Shown: positions 22,080 to 34,729, numbered from the stretch's first letter. The stretch: 60,000 nucleotides of DNA from Cryptomeria japonica (GCF_030272615.1 NC_081412.1:687514583-687574582), one strand, 5' to 3'. The notes: generated from the sequence alone by a model not told the origin. A program made the numbers and translations.

Positions 22080-22890
22080 TTAGGTTGGCTCATTTGAAGT
22101 TGAAAATTAATGTTGATAATGTTTACAGTGGCGGTGGTGCCTGCAAGGAATGCATTTATGGAAGAGAATGGGGAAGTGGGAGTCAGTCCTTATACATTCA
22201 AGAAGTTTTTTAGTTCGCAAGTGGGGATTTTTCAGAAATTGTTGAGTTTGACAAACTGGTTTTATGATTGCAATGGAAGCGAATTTTACACTGAAGACAG
22301 GTAAACTTCTTACTGCCTTTTGGGGTCCGATTTTGGATTGGAGGTTGAATAACATGTTTCATTCGAAGGACCCTCTATTAATTAGGAGTGTGCAGCTAGT
22401 CCTGGGGGAATATTTGTGTGTAATTGGTCACTGTTATTGAACCCAAGTGGACTTATATTCCCTCATCATGGCGTGGGGTCTTGAGTTAGACTCTTCCTGC
22501 GAACAAGTCCAAAAAGTCATGAAGGTAATTATACCAGAGGAGTATCCGGTAAACATGGAATCATTGTTGGAGTGGGTTGTTCCAAGTGATGGCTTTGATG
22601 TCTCTGAAAGGTTGGAGGACCATCAAGATTTGAGGGGCAAGTATATCCCATTTCTCAAGTGACGGGAGGAGGTCAAAGCTAGGTATAGAGAGGTGGCAAG
22701 GAGAGGGTGAAAGGCTTTGAAAATGTTCACATAGATTATGGAACTGGAAGAGGTAATTTGGAGGGCTCGGGTGGAAGCAGGTGACGAGGAAGAGATCAAT
22801 CAAAGGTTGAGGTCGAGGTCCAAGTGCATGAAGGTGGCATTGACGAGCAGAGGAAAAACCTTGGCAGTCCTTCCGGGTAGTGTGTGATTT
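22080..22890 (+). pseudogene. Decayed coding-like region downstream of the LINE RNase H
   Basis: Open pieces at 22110-22304 and 22447-22662 (IPEEYPVNMESLLEWVVPSD) continue past stops into an Arg/Glu-rich stretch (VIWRARVEAGDEEEINQRLR). I do not recognise a family. It could be a C-terminal extension of the LINE ORF2 or an unrelated captured exon. Confidence 0.35.
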
Positions 22891-23150
22891 ATCTATGTTG
22901 TTGGTCGTTTGGGGAGTTTATTCCCATTTCTCTGTTCAAAATTTTCAATTTTGATTTTCATACTATATCGATTTACTATAATGTAGTGCTACTGTAGGAA
23001 TTTTGGACTGGCATGTACAATGGTTTGGGTAGGCGGTTTTGTCTGTGTGGATGTTTTGGGCGGTTGGTGGGTGGTTTCATGACAAATAACAGTTTTCTTT
23101 TTTGAAGATGTAATTTTCCTTTCCTTTAATAAAATCCAATATTATCGATA

Positions 23151-24786
23151 TAAAACAATCATTCTTTGCAAACCCATTTGATCATTTTGTATTGCATCAT
23201 TGATGAAAATACAATTTATTTTTGTCACATTCTATCTCTCTTGTTCAGGTGCTTTCCATTAGGCCTACAAATCTTGGGTAACTACCTTCATAGACAATTC
23301 TTACATAAATATCTAATTTATTTTCATAACCTCCTCTCAATATTAGTGTAGGAAATTTTTATTCTACCTTAGCTTCCTTACACCAGAATTATTAAGTTAT
23401 CAATTAGAGTGTAAACAATAGTAAATTGAATAAAATATATGCAAGGTAAAATCTATAAAAAGTCTATAGAGATATCTTAAAATCTCCTCATGCCTTTTCA
23501 ACATTGCAAGAATTACAAAAATTGGATAAATAAGCAAAAAATTATGAGCTTGGAGGTTAAAAATAGGATTTGGACTTGAACCAACTATAAAATGCATTAG
23601 TATAAAATAATAATAATGGGATCTACACCATTGGAAATTACTCAAAAATAGCTTTCCAATAACTATAGTAGGTCAAAAATTTGATACTTGGATAAAAATT
23701 AATGGATCTTAGAAAAATATACTTTTTAAGGGTGCAAAAGGGGCCAAAGGCACTATTTTGGTGACAAACTAGTTGAGGTGGTCTAATTTGGGTGGAGTGA
23801 TAGCTTGTGGTTAGTGAAAACTAGCAGTGGTCACTCAAGTGACACTAAAGCTACGACGATGGAGCATTGCCTATAGATAGGTAGTAGTGGTGGTGGTTTC
23901 CACACATCACTCATTGGGGAAAATCCCCCTTGGGATAGAAATGACCAAGAATTGAAACATCCTAGGAGATGGCATTGAACCTACTAGTGCTAAATCTATA
24001 CAAAAAGAGAACTTAAAAAATAATAATAAAATCACCCATTGTATCTTATAATGTAAGATTATACAAATTGTTGCAATGCAAAAGTATTTCTATAAATATG
24101 TCAATTATAATATAGAATACACTAACTTAATAGTAATAAGTATGTATTTGTACAGATTGCATGGATTCTATATGATTTTACATATAATATTCTATACAAT
24201 TTTCAAACCCTAGTAAAAAAAAGTGGCAAAAAATTTTAACATCAAAATATGAAGTGTTTTATATAAAAATAGGGGGTTTTGGGCCTTTTGGACTCAATAA
24301 TGAGGTCCATTTTATTAAAAAAAATCACCCAGCTAAAGTGTGTTCTCGAATCACCCTTATAATTAAGAAGGGGTTTACAAATATAAAGCTATGATTATGT
24401 GTAAGAGTCACACAAGGAGTCAACCTCCCAAGATCACATGCAAATCCAGAAATAATATTCCACAAGAGAGTAGAAAAAGAGTATCATTTTCTTGATTATG
24501 ATGCAGTATTGGTATAATGATATAAAATAGGTCAATAATACCACATGATTTACACATTAGGCCTTTCTTATATAGGCAAGGTTACGCGATAGGAAAATAT
24601 AAGATTTTGATAAATGTTTTTCTTAACCCTATATCATGAGATAACTAAAGATAAGATCACATGTGTACCAAAGTCTTGTAGAAATATTCTTAAAGCCCTG
24701 AGTAAAGTTAACATGTGTACATGTGTGAATGACAACTAATAAGTGAACTTGTTAGGTAATATACCTTGTTCATATTAACATGTTTG
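23151..24786. other. No assigned feature
   Basis: AT-rich sequence between the LINE and the Sirevirus-like element. I see no coding frame, LTR or repeat that I can support. A G/T-rich patch lies at 23750-23920. Confidence 0.6.
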
Positions 24787-25391
24787 TGTTGGCAAATGCA
24801 CACTCCAATGAGAAATTGTAGGTGATTGAAGGTATTGTCATTGATGGCAACCTTGCAAGCTTATGGCACCGACAGACCCTACACCAATAGATAGCTTACC
24901 GGCAGCGGCAAAGATGATTACCGACACCCTAGCCGATAGGATTTTGTTTATTGCATATTGTATTTTATTGTAATATCTTTTTGTAAGCCAACGTGGCATA
25001 TTGTAATAAGACTTATATATAAGTATGAGATCCTGTAGATCATTTAAAAAAGGAAATAGAAGACAGGATGATATAATGTGCGAATATTAAGGCAGATTTT
25101 GAAGTAAGGTTTATGGTTATTGTAAGATCTTAAACCGGTATTGAACCTAGTATAACATGTGCTTTTTGTAGCAGTGCATCACTCTGGATTTCTATAATCC
25201 ACTTTGGTAAGTCAGTGAGACTTCCTTTTGTAATTGAGCAGTGAGCTCTAGGTAGTGAGGCTTAATCCTACATGTGCAGGCCCCATTTTTGTAAGTAATA
25301 TTCACTTACTAGCCAGTGAGAGAATATTGTGGGTCACAAATCCCATCGAGGTTTTTCCCACACCGGGTTTCCTCGCCAAAAATATTGTGTT
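24787..25391 (+). repeat. 5' LTR of the Sirevirus-like element, 3' end missing
   Basis: Matches 30541-31141 of the 3' LTR and then stops at TATTGTGTT. The last about 167 bp of the LTR, the primer site and the leader are absent. TATATATAA lies at 25014-25022. Confidence 0.88.
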
Positions 25392-26526
25392 GGAGATTCT
25401 GACACCGGTACAGATGGAAAACTTGAGAAAGTAATTGGAAACAACTCTTTCAGATTATGATGCAGAAAAGTTGAAGAATATCAAACTTGAATATGATATG
25501 AAGACTGCACAGGAAATCATACAAGGACTTCAAGAAAATCTCACTATTGCCAGGAACAAAAGAAGAGAACTTTTTGAGAAGATGCAGAATGATGATGATG
25601 AAAAAGAAACTCTTAATGACCTTGTGAACAAGTTCAGACAGGAAAATAGTACTATGAGGAATGAGATGCAAGATATGACTATGAGGTTTTGTAAAGACAT
25701 TGAAGACATAAAGAAGAATGAAGATGACTTGGTTAGAAGACTCAATGATGCTAGAAATGAAAACACAAGACTCAGTCATGAAAATGATATGTTGAAGATA
25801 GATTTGATGCATACACAAAATGATAGAACTGAACTTATGAGACAAAAGGGAATCTTGGAAAATGAGTTGGCTGCTACAAATCAACACAAAGAGAAATTCA
25901 AGAAAAGTTTAGAGGAACTTGATAACATGCTGAAAAATTAGAAACCTGATGGAGATACAAATGGACTTGGCTTTGAAGTTGGTGAGAGCTTCGGTACTAC
26001 AAACAATCATGATCACAGTAAACTGGTAAGACAACCTAATGCTTACAAATTTAATGGGAAATGCTTTAATTGTAACAAGTATGGTCATAGAGAAAATCAG
26101 TGTAGATCTAGAAACTATCAGAATACTAATGCACCCACCAATCAATGCTCCAAATGCAAAAAAAATGGTCATAATTTAGAAAATTGCAGAATGAATGTAA
26201 GATGTGATGTTTGTGGAAGATTTGGACACTTATATAATCAATGCAGAACACATATCGGCATAGGATATGGAAAGACTATTCAGAAAAACAATGTAACTTG
26301 TTATGCTTGTAACAAGATTGGACATATTGCAAAATTTTGTAGAAGTAAGGCATCACCAGCAAATAACAAAGGACCCAGCTTGAAAGGCAAAGAGAATGTT
26401 GAAGAGGTAAAGCAAGAATTTTCAAAATAATGGATTAGAAAGACATATCATAATGTTAATGAAGTTACTCCTTCACTGGTAGAATGGAGTATCACTCCAC
26501 CGGTAGGAGATTCTTCATCTAACTGA
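25392..26526 (+). pseudogene. Gag remnant with coiled coil and four zinc knuckles
   Basis: One frame, with in-frame stops at 25432 (TAA), 25939 (TAG) and 26428 (TAA) and ending at TGA near 26526. The first third is a long charged coiled coil (LENELAATNQHKEKFKKSLE). Then come four CX2CX4HX4C knuckles: CFNCNKYGHRENQC, CSKCKKNGHNLENC, CDVCGRFGHLYNQC and CYACNKIGHIAKFC. These bind nucleic acid in Gag proteins. Copia gag usually has one, so four are unusual. The 5' coding end is missing because the deletion that removed the LTR end also removed it. No frameshift is seen. Confidence 0.85.
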
Positions 26527-26830
26527 AAAGAAACCTTTTGGGGGTATGGTAACTAATTAAAAATCATGCTAGTTTACCCTCGGTTGATGGTAAGAAGATG
26601 AAATGCTTCTTTACCGGTAGATGAGTTAAGTTTTCACTTAACCAGCAGGCATTTATTATGGTAGTTGAAGGAAATGACATTATAAAGCAAGTGTTTTTCA
26701 CTCTTTTTTACTCACCGAGCATTCAAATTTCCTAAGAGCACGAAAAACCCAAGCGAAGGCATCCACAGTGAGAAGTGAAGCAAAATCTATCAAGCATTCA
26801 AACCTAAAGGCAGATTAAGGTATTTATCAA
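26527..26830 (+). other. Gap between gag remnant and the large frame
   Basis: Non-coding and AT-rich, with ACCGGT palindromes at about 26612. Its last part (GCATTCAAATTTCC to AAGGTATTTATCAA) looks like a 5' leader of the next frame. Pol would normally lie here. Confidence 0.5.
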
Positions 26831-29800
26831 ATGGCTTCCTACTCTGCACCTGAATTCATTGCAAATCCTACTATTGTTGAAGTGGTTAAATGCCCTAGGC
26901 CCGTATTTAAGATAATACCCAAAGTTGCGAAGTAGGATGATACCCTAGGAGCATTTTCTAAAATACCCAAAGGAGTTGCTTATGCTGAAGACCCTAGGAT
27001 TTACATACATTGTCATATTGAGGAACTTGGTGTTGATGAGATAATGAACATGTATAGGACTATAATTTCTGAGGAGAATGGTAATGTGAAACCAGAACAC
27101 AAGATAATTGAAACCCTATGTTTTGTAGAGATACTTAGCATTCCTGATTTTCCCAAGGAAGTTATAAGAATAGTACTAAGTAGAGTTCATGGGGAGTTCT
27201 TTTGGCTAGATTCCATCCATAAGATTACAAGGGAAGCAGTTAGGGCAGTGATTGGCTTACCTTACACCAGTAGCAGGCCTGATAAAACTAAGAAGGTTTC
27301 AAACAACCTTCTAATGACCCTAACCGGTGCAACCCATGACAGCAGATCCTTGAGAGTAAATGATGTAAAGGATGATAATGTAAGATTCATTAGCATGATT
27401 CTAGGATACAAAGCTACACATGCCAATAGATTAAATTATGTTTCTAGTTTATGTATCAAGAGTGCTTATGACATGGTGAATAGTAACACTAAGATTGACA
27501 TATGTGAATGGCTAAAGGATGAGCTAATTAACAACCTGAAGAAAATTAAGGGTGACAAGAAAGGCACATTCAGATTTGGTAACTTACTTGTATGTCTATT
27601 GCTATACATCACTAAGGAAGTTCTCGGTATAGGTAGAAAAGAATTTGGTTTTGACATACCGATAGGAAAACAACTTTTGGATATTTTCACCAACATGGGA
27701 GATGATAGGGAAAAGAACATAATTGAATTTTTTCAGGCATTTAAGGCTAGAATGAAGATTAGGGAAAGATTATCTCAAACCATAGTTGACAAATACCAAA
27801 AGGAGATATGCTTTGTTATAAAGAAGGATGAAATTTGGATGGAGGCAATGGTTCCAAGAATAGTTTGGGTAACTGAAATGAGTTATGAAGCAGATGAAAA
27901 CATAATAGAAACATATGCTAAATCCCTCCTCCAAGCCCCTAGAGAACCTAAAGAAGAAGTATTTGGAAATGCAGAAACCATTGAAAGAAAAGTACAAACC
28001 TTGAAAAGAAGGAAGAAAAGAGAACAAACAATCAGAAAAGTAACTAAACAGGCAAAAGAAATCAAGGAAGACTTGTTGAATAAGACTGGTATCAAGGAAA
28101 GTGACCTGGAAGGGTTACAACTGGAAGAACATCTTTCACCGGTTGGTACCTCCTCTGAAAGTGAAATACTCACAGAGTTTCAGAGAGTGGAAAGAAAAAG
28201 GAAACCTTCACCGGTACCCGCTCCTACACCAAAGAGAACAAGACAGAAACAATAGGCAGTAAGGCCTCCGGCAAAGAAAATCACCCCAAGGAAGAAGAAG
28301 GAAAAACAAGTTATCCCTCCACTTGATAATCTTCTAAATGAAATTACTGAAGAAGGAAACTTGTCTAATGTCAGCAAGTTATATAATACTTTCACTAATG
28401 AAGAAAAGGAAAGCATAGAAAATAGTATCATTCTACACTTAGACATATATAAGAAATTTTTGGTAGAAGTTGTAGATGATTTACCAAGTAACCTATATAG
28501 AAGACTAGATGCAAAAACATTAGCAATTGTGGAATTATATAAGAAGATAAAGGTAGAAAAATTACTTGCAGTTCACCCAGTGAATTCAACAGATGAAATT
28601 GATGAACTGATAAGTGAGGCAAACAGGACTGTATTTTCCACTGGTCACCAACATGTAGCTTTAATGGCTGGCAGAGTGAATGAAATCACTGAAGAGACAA
28701 CGGACAAATGGGATATCTTGTTTTTGGAGAAGGAAAAGCAAGAAGAGCTAAAAAGGCCCAAAACCTTCAGATTCTATCAAAAGGATAAGGATAAAGGTAA
28801 AGGCAAGGTAGGTGGACCTCCAAGCATAAAAGTAACAGATAATTTGCCCCCACCTTCTTCTAATACTCCACCGGCACAGACTGTTGATACACCACCGATA
28901 ACTGATAATATTGAGAGTATGGAGACTATACATGAAGACACCAATCCTGATTCAGAGGTGTTATATACTATGAATATTGACACACAAGAAGTAAAAATTG
29001 TGGTTGATAAGGAAACCACTGAGAAGAAAGATGTGGCAACTGAGCCACCAGCTGAGAACATTGCAGTTGAAACACATGTTGAGGATACAGTTGGAAATAT
29101 TGAGATTGGGACTGAGAAACAAACTGAACAATCAACTGATCCCCTTGGTACTGGAATGGTAACTGATGCACACACTGAAAAACCTATTGAGTTAGAGCAA
29201 CCGGCTATTGATAACACAGTAAAATCTATTGAGGTACCGACAGTAGATAGTTCAGAGGTACATACAGAGAAACCGATAGAAAACACTGAGACACAATCAG
29301 AGAAACCGGCAGTGGAAAGCACAGAGAAACATACTGAGGTAAATTCCGAGAAACATGAAGAGAAAAAGGTTGAGACAGAGACAGTGCCACCGGCAACAGC
29401 TGAGAAACCCAAACCTTTGCTAGTTGAAATGTAGACTCAAACTGACCTACCAGAGGTCACCAAAAGCAAAGAGGTTACTCACACCGGAGAGATGCAGATT
29501 GTTAAGGTAGTTGGACAATCATTTGGTTCTTCCTTGACAGAATTCATACTGACAAATGTAACAGAGGTATTATTGGATTCCATCAATAAAATAACTGATA
29601 GCAATGCACTTGCATACAAGGAAATTGATGATACAATTCCTTTATTAAAATTTATTGCACCCAAGTGCAATGTTGATAATAAATATTATTTAAGCCAATT
29701 AGACACATTGTCTAAGTATATCACCGGTAACTTACTAACAGTTGATCAGATTAATGAGGAGACTTTCAGTGAGAAAATGAACAAGGAAAAAGAAAAACTC

Positions 29801-30328
29801 TTTAATGAGACAATAAAGAAGTGCATGGGACACATTGATACCCTTTTACCGGTACTTAGCAAAACAATAATTGAATTTAAGGAGTTGTACAAGGATACAT
29901 GCAAAATTGATGTTTTGACAATGGATATAGACAAGAAAATCAGTGAAGCACATAAAGAAATAAATAATATTGCTGATAATCTCATCGGTTCACAAGAACC
30001 ATTATCGATAATAGAGTAGGAAATAGGAGAATTTGAAGAAAAACTTGAGAAATTGGAGAAGGAAAAGGAAAGAATAAAGTTCAAGGCTAAGGAACTGAAA
30101 TGTAGACTTGGTCCGAAACTTGACATCCTCATCTCTTTGAGAAAAGAGATTTCAGAGGCACTTGTTCCAGGACTTAAGACACCGGAAGAGAAAATGCACA
30201 TACTCACTGGTACAATACAAAGGACAAAAGCATCATTAAAGGACAGTGAAAGGTTCATTGAGAGCCTGAATTTTGTACTTGCAAAACTATTTCGGATTGT
30301 AACCAATCGGTTACAGGGCTCTAACTAA
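26831..30328 (+). pseudogene. Large unknown ORF in the env-like position, four amber stops
   Basis: A single frame of 1165 codons from ATG 26831 (MASYSAPEFIANPTIVEVVK) to TAA. It is broken only by four TAG codons at 26933, 28253, 29432 and 30017, with no frameshift. Residues 1 to about 400 are a mixed globular region (EILSIPDFPKEVIRIVLSRV, LLVCLLLYITKEVLGIGRK). A basic stretch with PKRTRQKQ near residue 470 could be a nuclear signal. A second structured region follows (about 510-650). A Thr/Glu/Pro-rich acidic repeat zone comes next (VHTEKPIENTETQSEKPA, about 690-865), and a C-terminal coiled coil (EKEKERIKFKAKELK). No membrane helix typical of an envelope protein is seen, and no pol motif. 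I do not know its function. It may be the Sirevirus env-like protein or a captured plant sequence. Confidence 0.75.
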
Positions 30329-30540
30329 TAACTACACTCAGTTGACATTTTTGACAACCTTTATCATTGATGCCAAAGGGGGAGTAGTAGGACGAGAAAA
30401 ATGATTGACATAAGACATCATCTGCTCAGGGGGAGCACACAGTTTTGGCACAGTTTTTGGCTAGATTTTTGGACTACAATTTGTTGATACATTTTTGACC
30501 TTTTCTCATGGGTGTTGCCATCAATGCCAAAGGGGAAGAT
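30329..30540 (+). promoter_or_regulatory. Multiple polypurine tracts before the 3' LTR
   Basis: AAAGGGGGAG (30375-30384), CAGGGGGAG (30427-30434) and AAAGGGGAAGAT (30529-30540). The last abuts TGTTGG. Repeated tracts of this kind are a reported Sirevirus hallmark. Confidence 0.8.
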
Positions 30541-31308
30541 TGTTGGCAAATGCACACTCCAATGAGAAATTGTAGGTGATTGAAGGTATTGTCATTGATG
30601 GCAACCTTGCAATCTTATGGCATTGGCAGACCCTACACCGACAGATAGCTTACCGACAGCGGCAAAGATGATTACCGACACCCTAGCTGACAGGATTTTG
30701 CTTATTGCATATTGTATTTTATTGTAATATCTTTTTGTAAGCCGACATGGCATATTATAATAAGGCTCATATATAAGTATGAGATCTTGTAGATCATTTA
30801 AAAAAGGAAATAGAAGATAGGATGATATAATGTGCGAATATTAAGGCAGATTTTGAAGTAAGGTTTATGGTTATTGTAAGAGCTTAAACCGGTACTGAAC
30901 CTGGCATAATAGATGCTTTTTGTAGCTGTACATTGCTTTGGATTTCTATAATCCACTTTTGTAAGTCAGTGAGACTTCCTTTTGTAATTGAGTAGTGAGC
31001 TCTAGGCAGTGAGCCTTCCTGCATGTGCAGGCCCCATTTTTGTAAGTAATATTCATTTATTGGCTAGTGAGTGAATATTGTGGGTCACAAATCCCACCGA
31101 GGTTTTTCCCACACCGGTTTTCCTCGCCAAAAATATTGTGTTATGGTGTGCTTTCTATGTTGTGTTTATTGTTCTTATTTACTGTATTAATTTTGGTTTA
31201 CCGGTACACTATTTTGGAATACAATTTGTTTAATAAGTTTAGAAAATCCATATACCGGTTAGATACTGATTCCCCCCCCCTCTCTCAATATCTTTGGGAA
31301 TCCTAACA
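30541..31308 (+). repeat. 3' LTR of the Sirevirus-like element
   Basis: 768 bp, TGTTGGCAAATG to ATCCTAACA, with TATATAA at 30770-30776. It has a C-run at 31272-31280 and ACCGGT palindromes near 30886, 31113, 31200 and 31255. Confidence 0.9.
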
Positions 31309-31313
31309 GTTTG

Positions 31314-34300
31314 CTAGTGGCATGCATAATAGAACCAAACCATTGATAGGAGAATTCACGACATCAAATTTTTAGACACTTCACCTCCTCCTCAACTAGA
31401 CCACAAGATTTAGCTTCTTTTTATAGGGGAAAATGGATTATTGTGGATGGTATCTATCTATAAATGTTGGTTTGTGTGCCTATTGGTAGACAAGATTAAA
31501 TTTTCTATAGATAAGATATTGAGATTGATGTGAAGCTAAGTCTCAAGTTGAGTGACTGGTGGCTAAGCTTTTAATTTTGATTATTGGTATCAATTTTGAC
31601 CTCCTTAGAGCTATAGAAGGGGAGCCTTTGATGCAATGATTAAGTGGTTGATGAATTAAATATAAGAATAAAAATATTGTCCAAGAGATTTTAAGACTTT
31701 TATTTGTTTATATTTTGACTATTATGTGTGTCTTCTCATCTGTTGATTATTTTATAATGAGTTGCTAAGCTTTGTTCCGTCTCTGAGGATGTATCTATTC
31801 AATGTGGTCATTTTCATGCTTTTTATTTATTTTTGTGATAACTTCCATTTTCCTTGTATTTACTTAAGGCTTGACTTAGAAAATATCTACTAATAGAGCC
31901 AATAAATATATCTTAATTTAGTACCTTATCCTCATCCCAAGAATAAGAACTCAAACTATGCAATAACCACGAACTCTAAATCAACAAGATAATCTCTCAA
32001 TTGTTGTTCAACCACTTACAAGAATCTTCCCAACATGGTGTTAGGTCCCAAAAATTCTCTCCTACATCCTAGAACTTATTCTTACCTTCAAAGATAGGGA
32101 TATGCCATCAAGAATGTAATTAAGAGGTTCACAAATAGTTTTAGGATGATTAAAGGCCTAGTAATGAGAATGACTAATCACCCATACACATTGGATTCAA
32201 CTTAAACCTGGGAGGGTATTCATAGATGTATATATTAATAGGTATTTAAATTATTTATAATATAACATGATTATAACAAACATTATATATACCCAAATAT
32301 ATTCTTGATCCCTATAACCATCACTAAATCAAGATCAACTAATTGCATCTGACCTCTATATAGCTAAATATACACCTTGCATACACACCTACATATATCA
32401 AATTCATTATAATCCCTAAATATGGTTTCATGCATCATTACATACATGGTGGATAGGTTCAAACATATTGAAAATGGTTCTTTCATGATTTAACAATTTT
32501 ATCTTTCTTAAAATAGTTCCCTAGTTTATATTAATTAAAAAACAACTTGCATAAAATTCTAATTTATTCCTATTGTTAACTAAAATGGATTTGATTGGGC
32601 CTTCACTAATATAGATTGTTGCTTACTTCATTGGGCAATTGAATTGTAAACAACAAAGAAGATGGAGATAGATTAAGGAAAAGCGTAAATATAACCAAAT
32701 TTACATGTAAATGAAAGCTAGAAATTATATTTTACAATAAACGTACTTAATAATCGATAACCATCACTATAATATAATCCATATAAAATAAATGTTATTT
32801 TTATTTGTAATATATTTGGTGTTGTCACACACACACACACACAGAAAAAACAAACTTATTATATTCATGCCAAAAAACATAGCAAGATAAAATACAATAA
32901 GCGTGATTAAAATATTTCCCTATATTAGTATAAATAACCATGGCAACATACCACCACAAAAGGTTTACATCACAAAACCATTCCTATTCTATCACAAAGC
33001 ATATCCATTCATTTATAGTCTCTATGCTCAATGTTTGATTCCCTGGAATAACCTATATTTTTTTCCCAAAAAAATTGGTTTGGCAGTCAACAATTTGTAT
33101 GAATAACAAACTAGAATATGTAGATATATCTTTTTGAGACCTAGATCACATAAGAGAGCTTCAAGATTAATAAATTGTCAGTGATATGAGGAAACTTGTT
33201 ATCCCTTATCCATATTTATCCATGCATTGTGATTCACATCTCAAATCATGTGGCCACCTCCTACAAATATATTTCAATCCATGTAGGAGACACAAGAGAA
33301 TGTGCTTCAAGATTTCATATCCAATATTCATTCATTTTACCCCTAAATATGATGTGTTAGGGCATGGTTGAGTTAAGAAATCAACTACAAATGTAGTTTC
33401 AGTGGATGGTGTGAACACCATTGGGTCTAAAAACTCTATTCACTATATTAAATGTAAAACATATAAGTAGTATCTTTTTTTATTTCAAATCAAAAAATAT
33501 TTATTAAATAATGGTTTTAAGGTGAATTCCAATTTGATTTGATAAGTACAAAGATTCATTGTATCATTTATGGTATTTACAAGCTATTTTTATCTTTAGT
33601 GTTATAACCTACATTCAAATCCATTCTCTTTTGATGAATAGTGATTTCTAGGTGGGAGAAACCCTAGTTTGGAAATTTATGACCTCAATCCTAGTCATGA
33701 ATGGTCATCTAGGCATGCAAGGAGATGGGTGAGTTTTAGAATTTTGAGGTTAGAGGGAACTCATTCTTCATGCCTTTGGTTGCATAAGGGATTAGGGGTG
33801 ACAAAGAACACAAACTATTAAGATCTATGGAATGAGGAAATTTTGAACAAACAACCCCCAAAAGGTGAAAGCATCAAAATGCCAAGGTTTGCGAGTTAGG
33901 CATGCCTTATAATAGGTACTTTAAGTGAGGGGAGGCTTAAAGTTTTTCTTTGAACAAAGGTGTGTGCAATAAAAAGGTTTAGGATTTGGGCAGACAGAGT
34001 TGGTGGAGAAGGCATGATAGGAAGGTAAATTATAAAAGTTTGACAAACAACACTAAAGAAAATTTTAGAGGGTCTTGAATTAAGATATTGAGGATGGAAT
34101 GGAAGAGGTAACTGAGTAAAGAATGATCCAAATCTTTGGTCCAAAAGATAGAAAAAAAATTAAATACAAAGGAATATGATGTCAAAGGATTATGAAAAGG
34201 TATGCTAGGATTAAGAAGTCTGAAGGGAAGACACAAATAGAGGGGGAGGTGGAGATGAATGGAATGACATATTGGAATGGATAACTAAAAAATTGAAAGT

Positions 34301-34640
34301 CCAATGACCTACATAGACTTAGGGTTTTACAAAAATACTCGGAATAAGAACATTTTTATTTATTATGACTTTTAACACATGAGGGTGACATGGAAAAACT
34401 TAGGCACTTTTAATAATTTAAGATTCACACAAATATTTCTAAAGTTTATTAATTATAGTGGGCCAAATAGTACCTAAAGGTAGAAAATGGAAGGACTCAT
34501 TACAAGATTACAAGATTGAGTTCCAACACATGGAACACTAAATGTTCATTTATTCCTCTAGTCTAACCCACTAAATGGGGATCCATTCTAAATATTGCAT
34601 TGCACTTTATTTTATAATTTATACATAAAAGAATCTATCA
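31314..34640. other. No assigned feature
   Basis: AT-rich, non-coding. It contains a (CA)9 microsatellite at about 32826-32843 and nothing else I can support. It may include decayed retroelement sequence. Confidence 0.55.
32826..32843. repeat. (CA)n microsatellite
   Basis: Nine CA units. Confidence 0.9.
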
Positions 34641-34729
34641 CCCCTATTGAATATATTCATATTTTTGTGAAATCATTAGATAGTCAATAATATCAAAGAG
34701 GAAAATATCAAACTAAGACTACTCACTAC

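Larger units (their letters stand above)
21520..23150 (+). mobile_element. LINE 3' part with RNase H domain
   Basis: A decayed LINE (L1/plant type) fragment: RNase H at 21543-21958, a further decayed coding-like stretch, then a G/T-rich 3' part ending near CTTTAATAAAATCC (about 23133-23150). No RT is present. The orientation is plus and the upstream part is missing, as expected from 5' truncation. No poly(A) tail or clear TSD is visible. Confidence 0.7.
24787..31308 (+). mobile_element. Sirevirus-like Copia element lacking pol
   Basis: It starts TGTTGGCAAATGC, ends ATCCTAACA, and has a perfect TSD GTTTG (24782-24786 and 31309-31313). The order is: shortened 5' LTR, gag remnant with four zinc knuckles, short gap, 3.5-kb unknown frame, three polypurine-like tracts, 3' LTR. 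Multiple polypurine tracts, a zinc-knuckle gag and an extra 3' ORF are known Sirevirus traits. There is no room for protease, integrase, RT or RNase H (only about 300 bp between the two coding regions). The two LTRs differ at roughly 7% of shared sites by eye count, mostly by transitions. Confidence 0.88.

Noticed and set aside
28777-29412. 211-codon minus-strand ORF inside the large Sirevirus-like frame
   Set aside because: It is the antisense shadow of the Thr/Glu-rich repeat region.
26831-30328. A host gene with exons
   Set aside because: The frame lies between an LTR/gag remnant and polypurine tracts within one TSD-bounded element, and has no intron signals.
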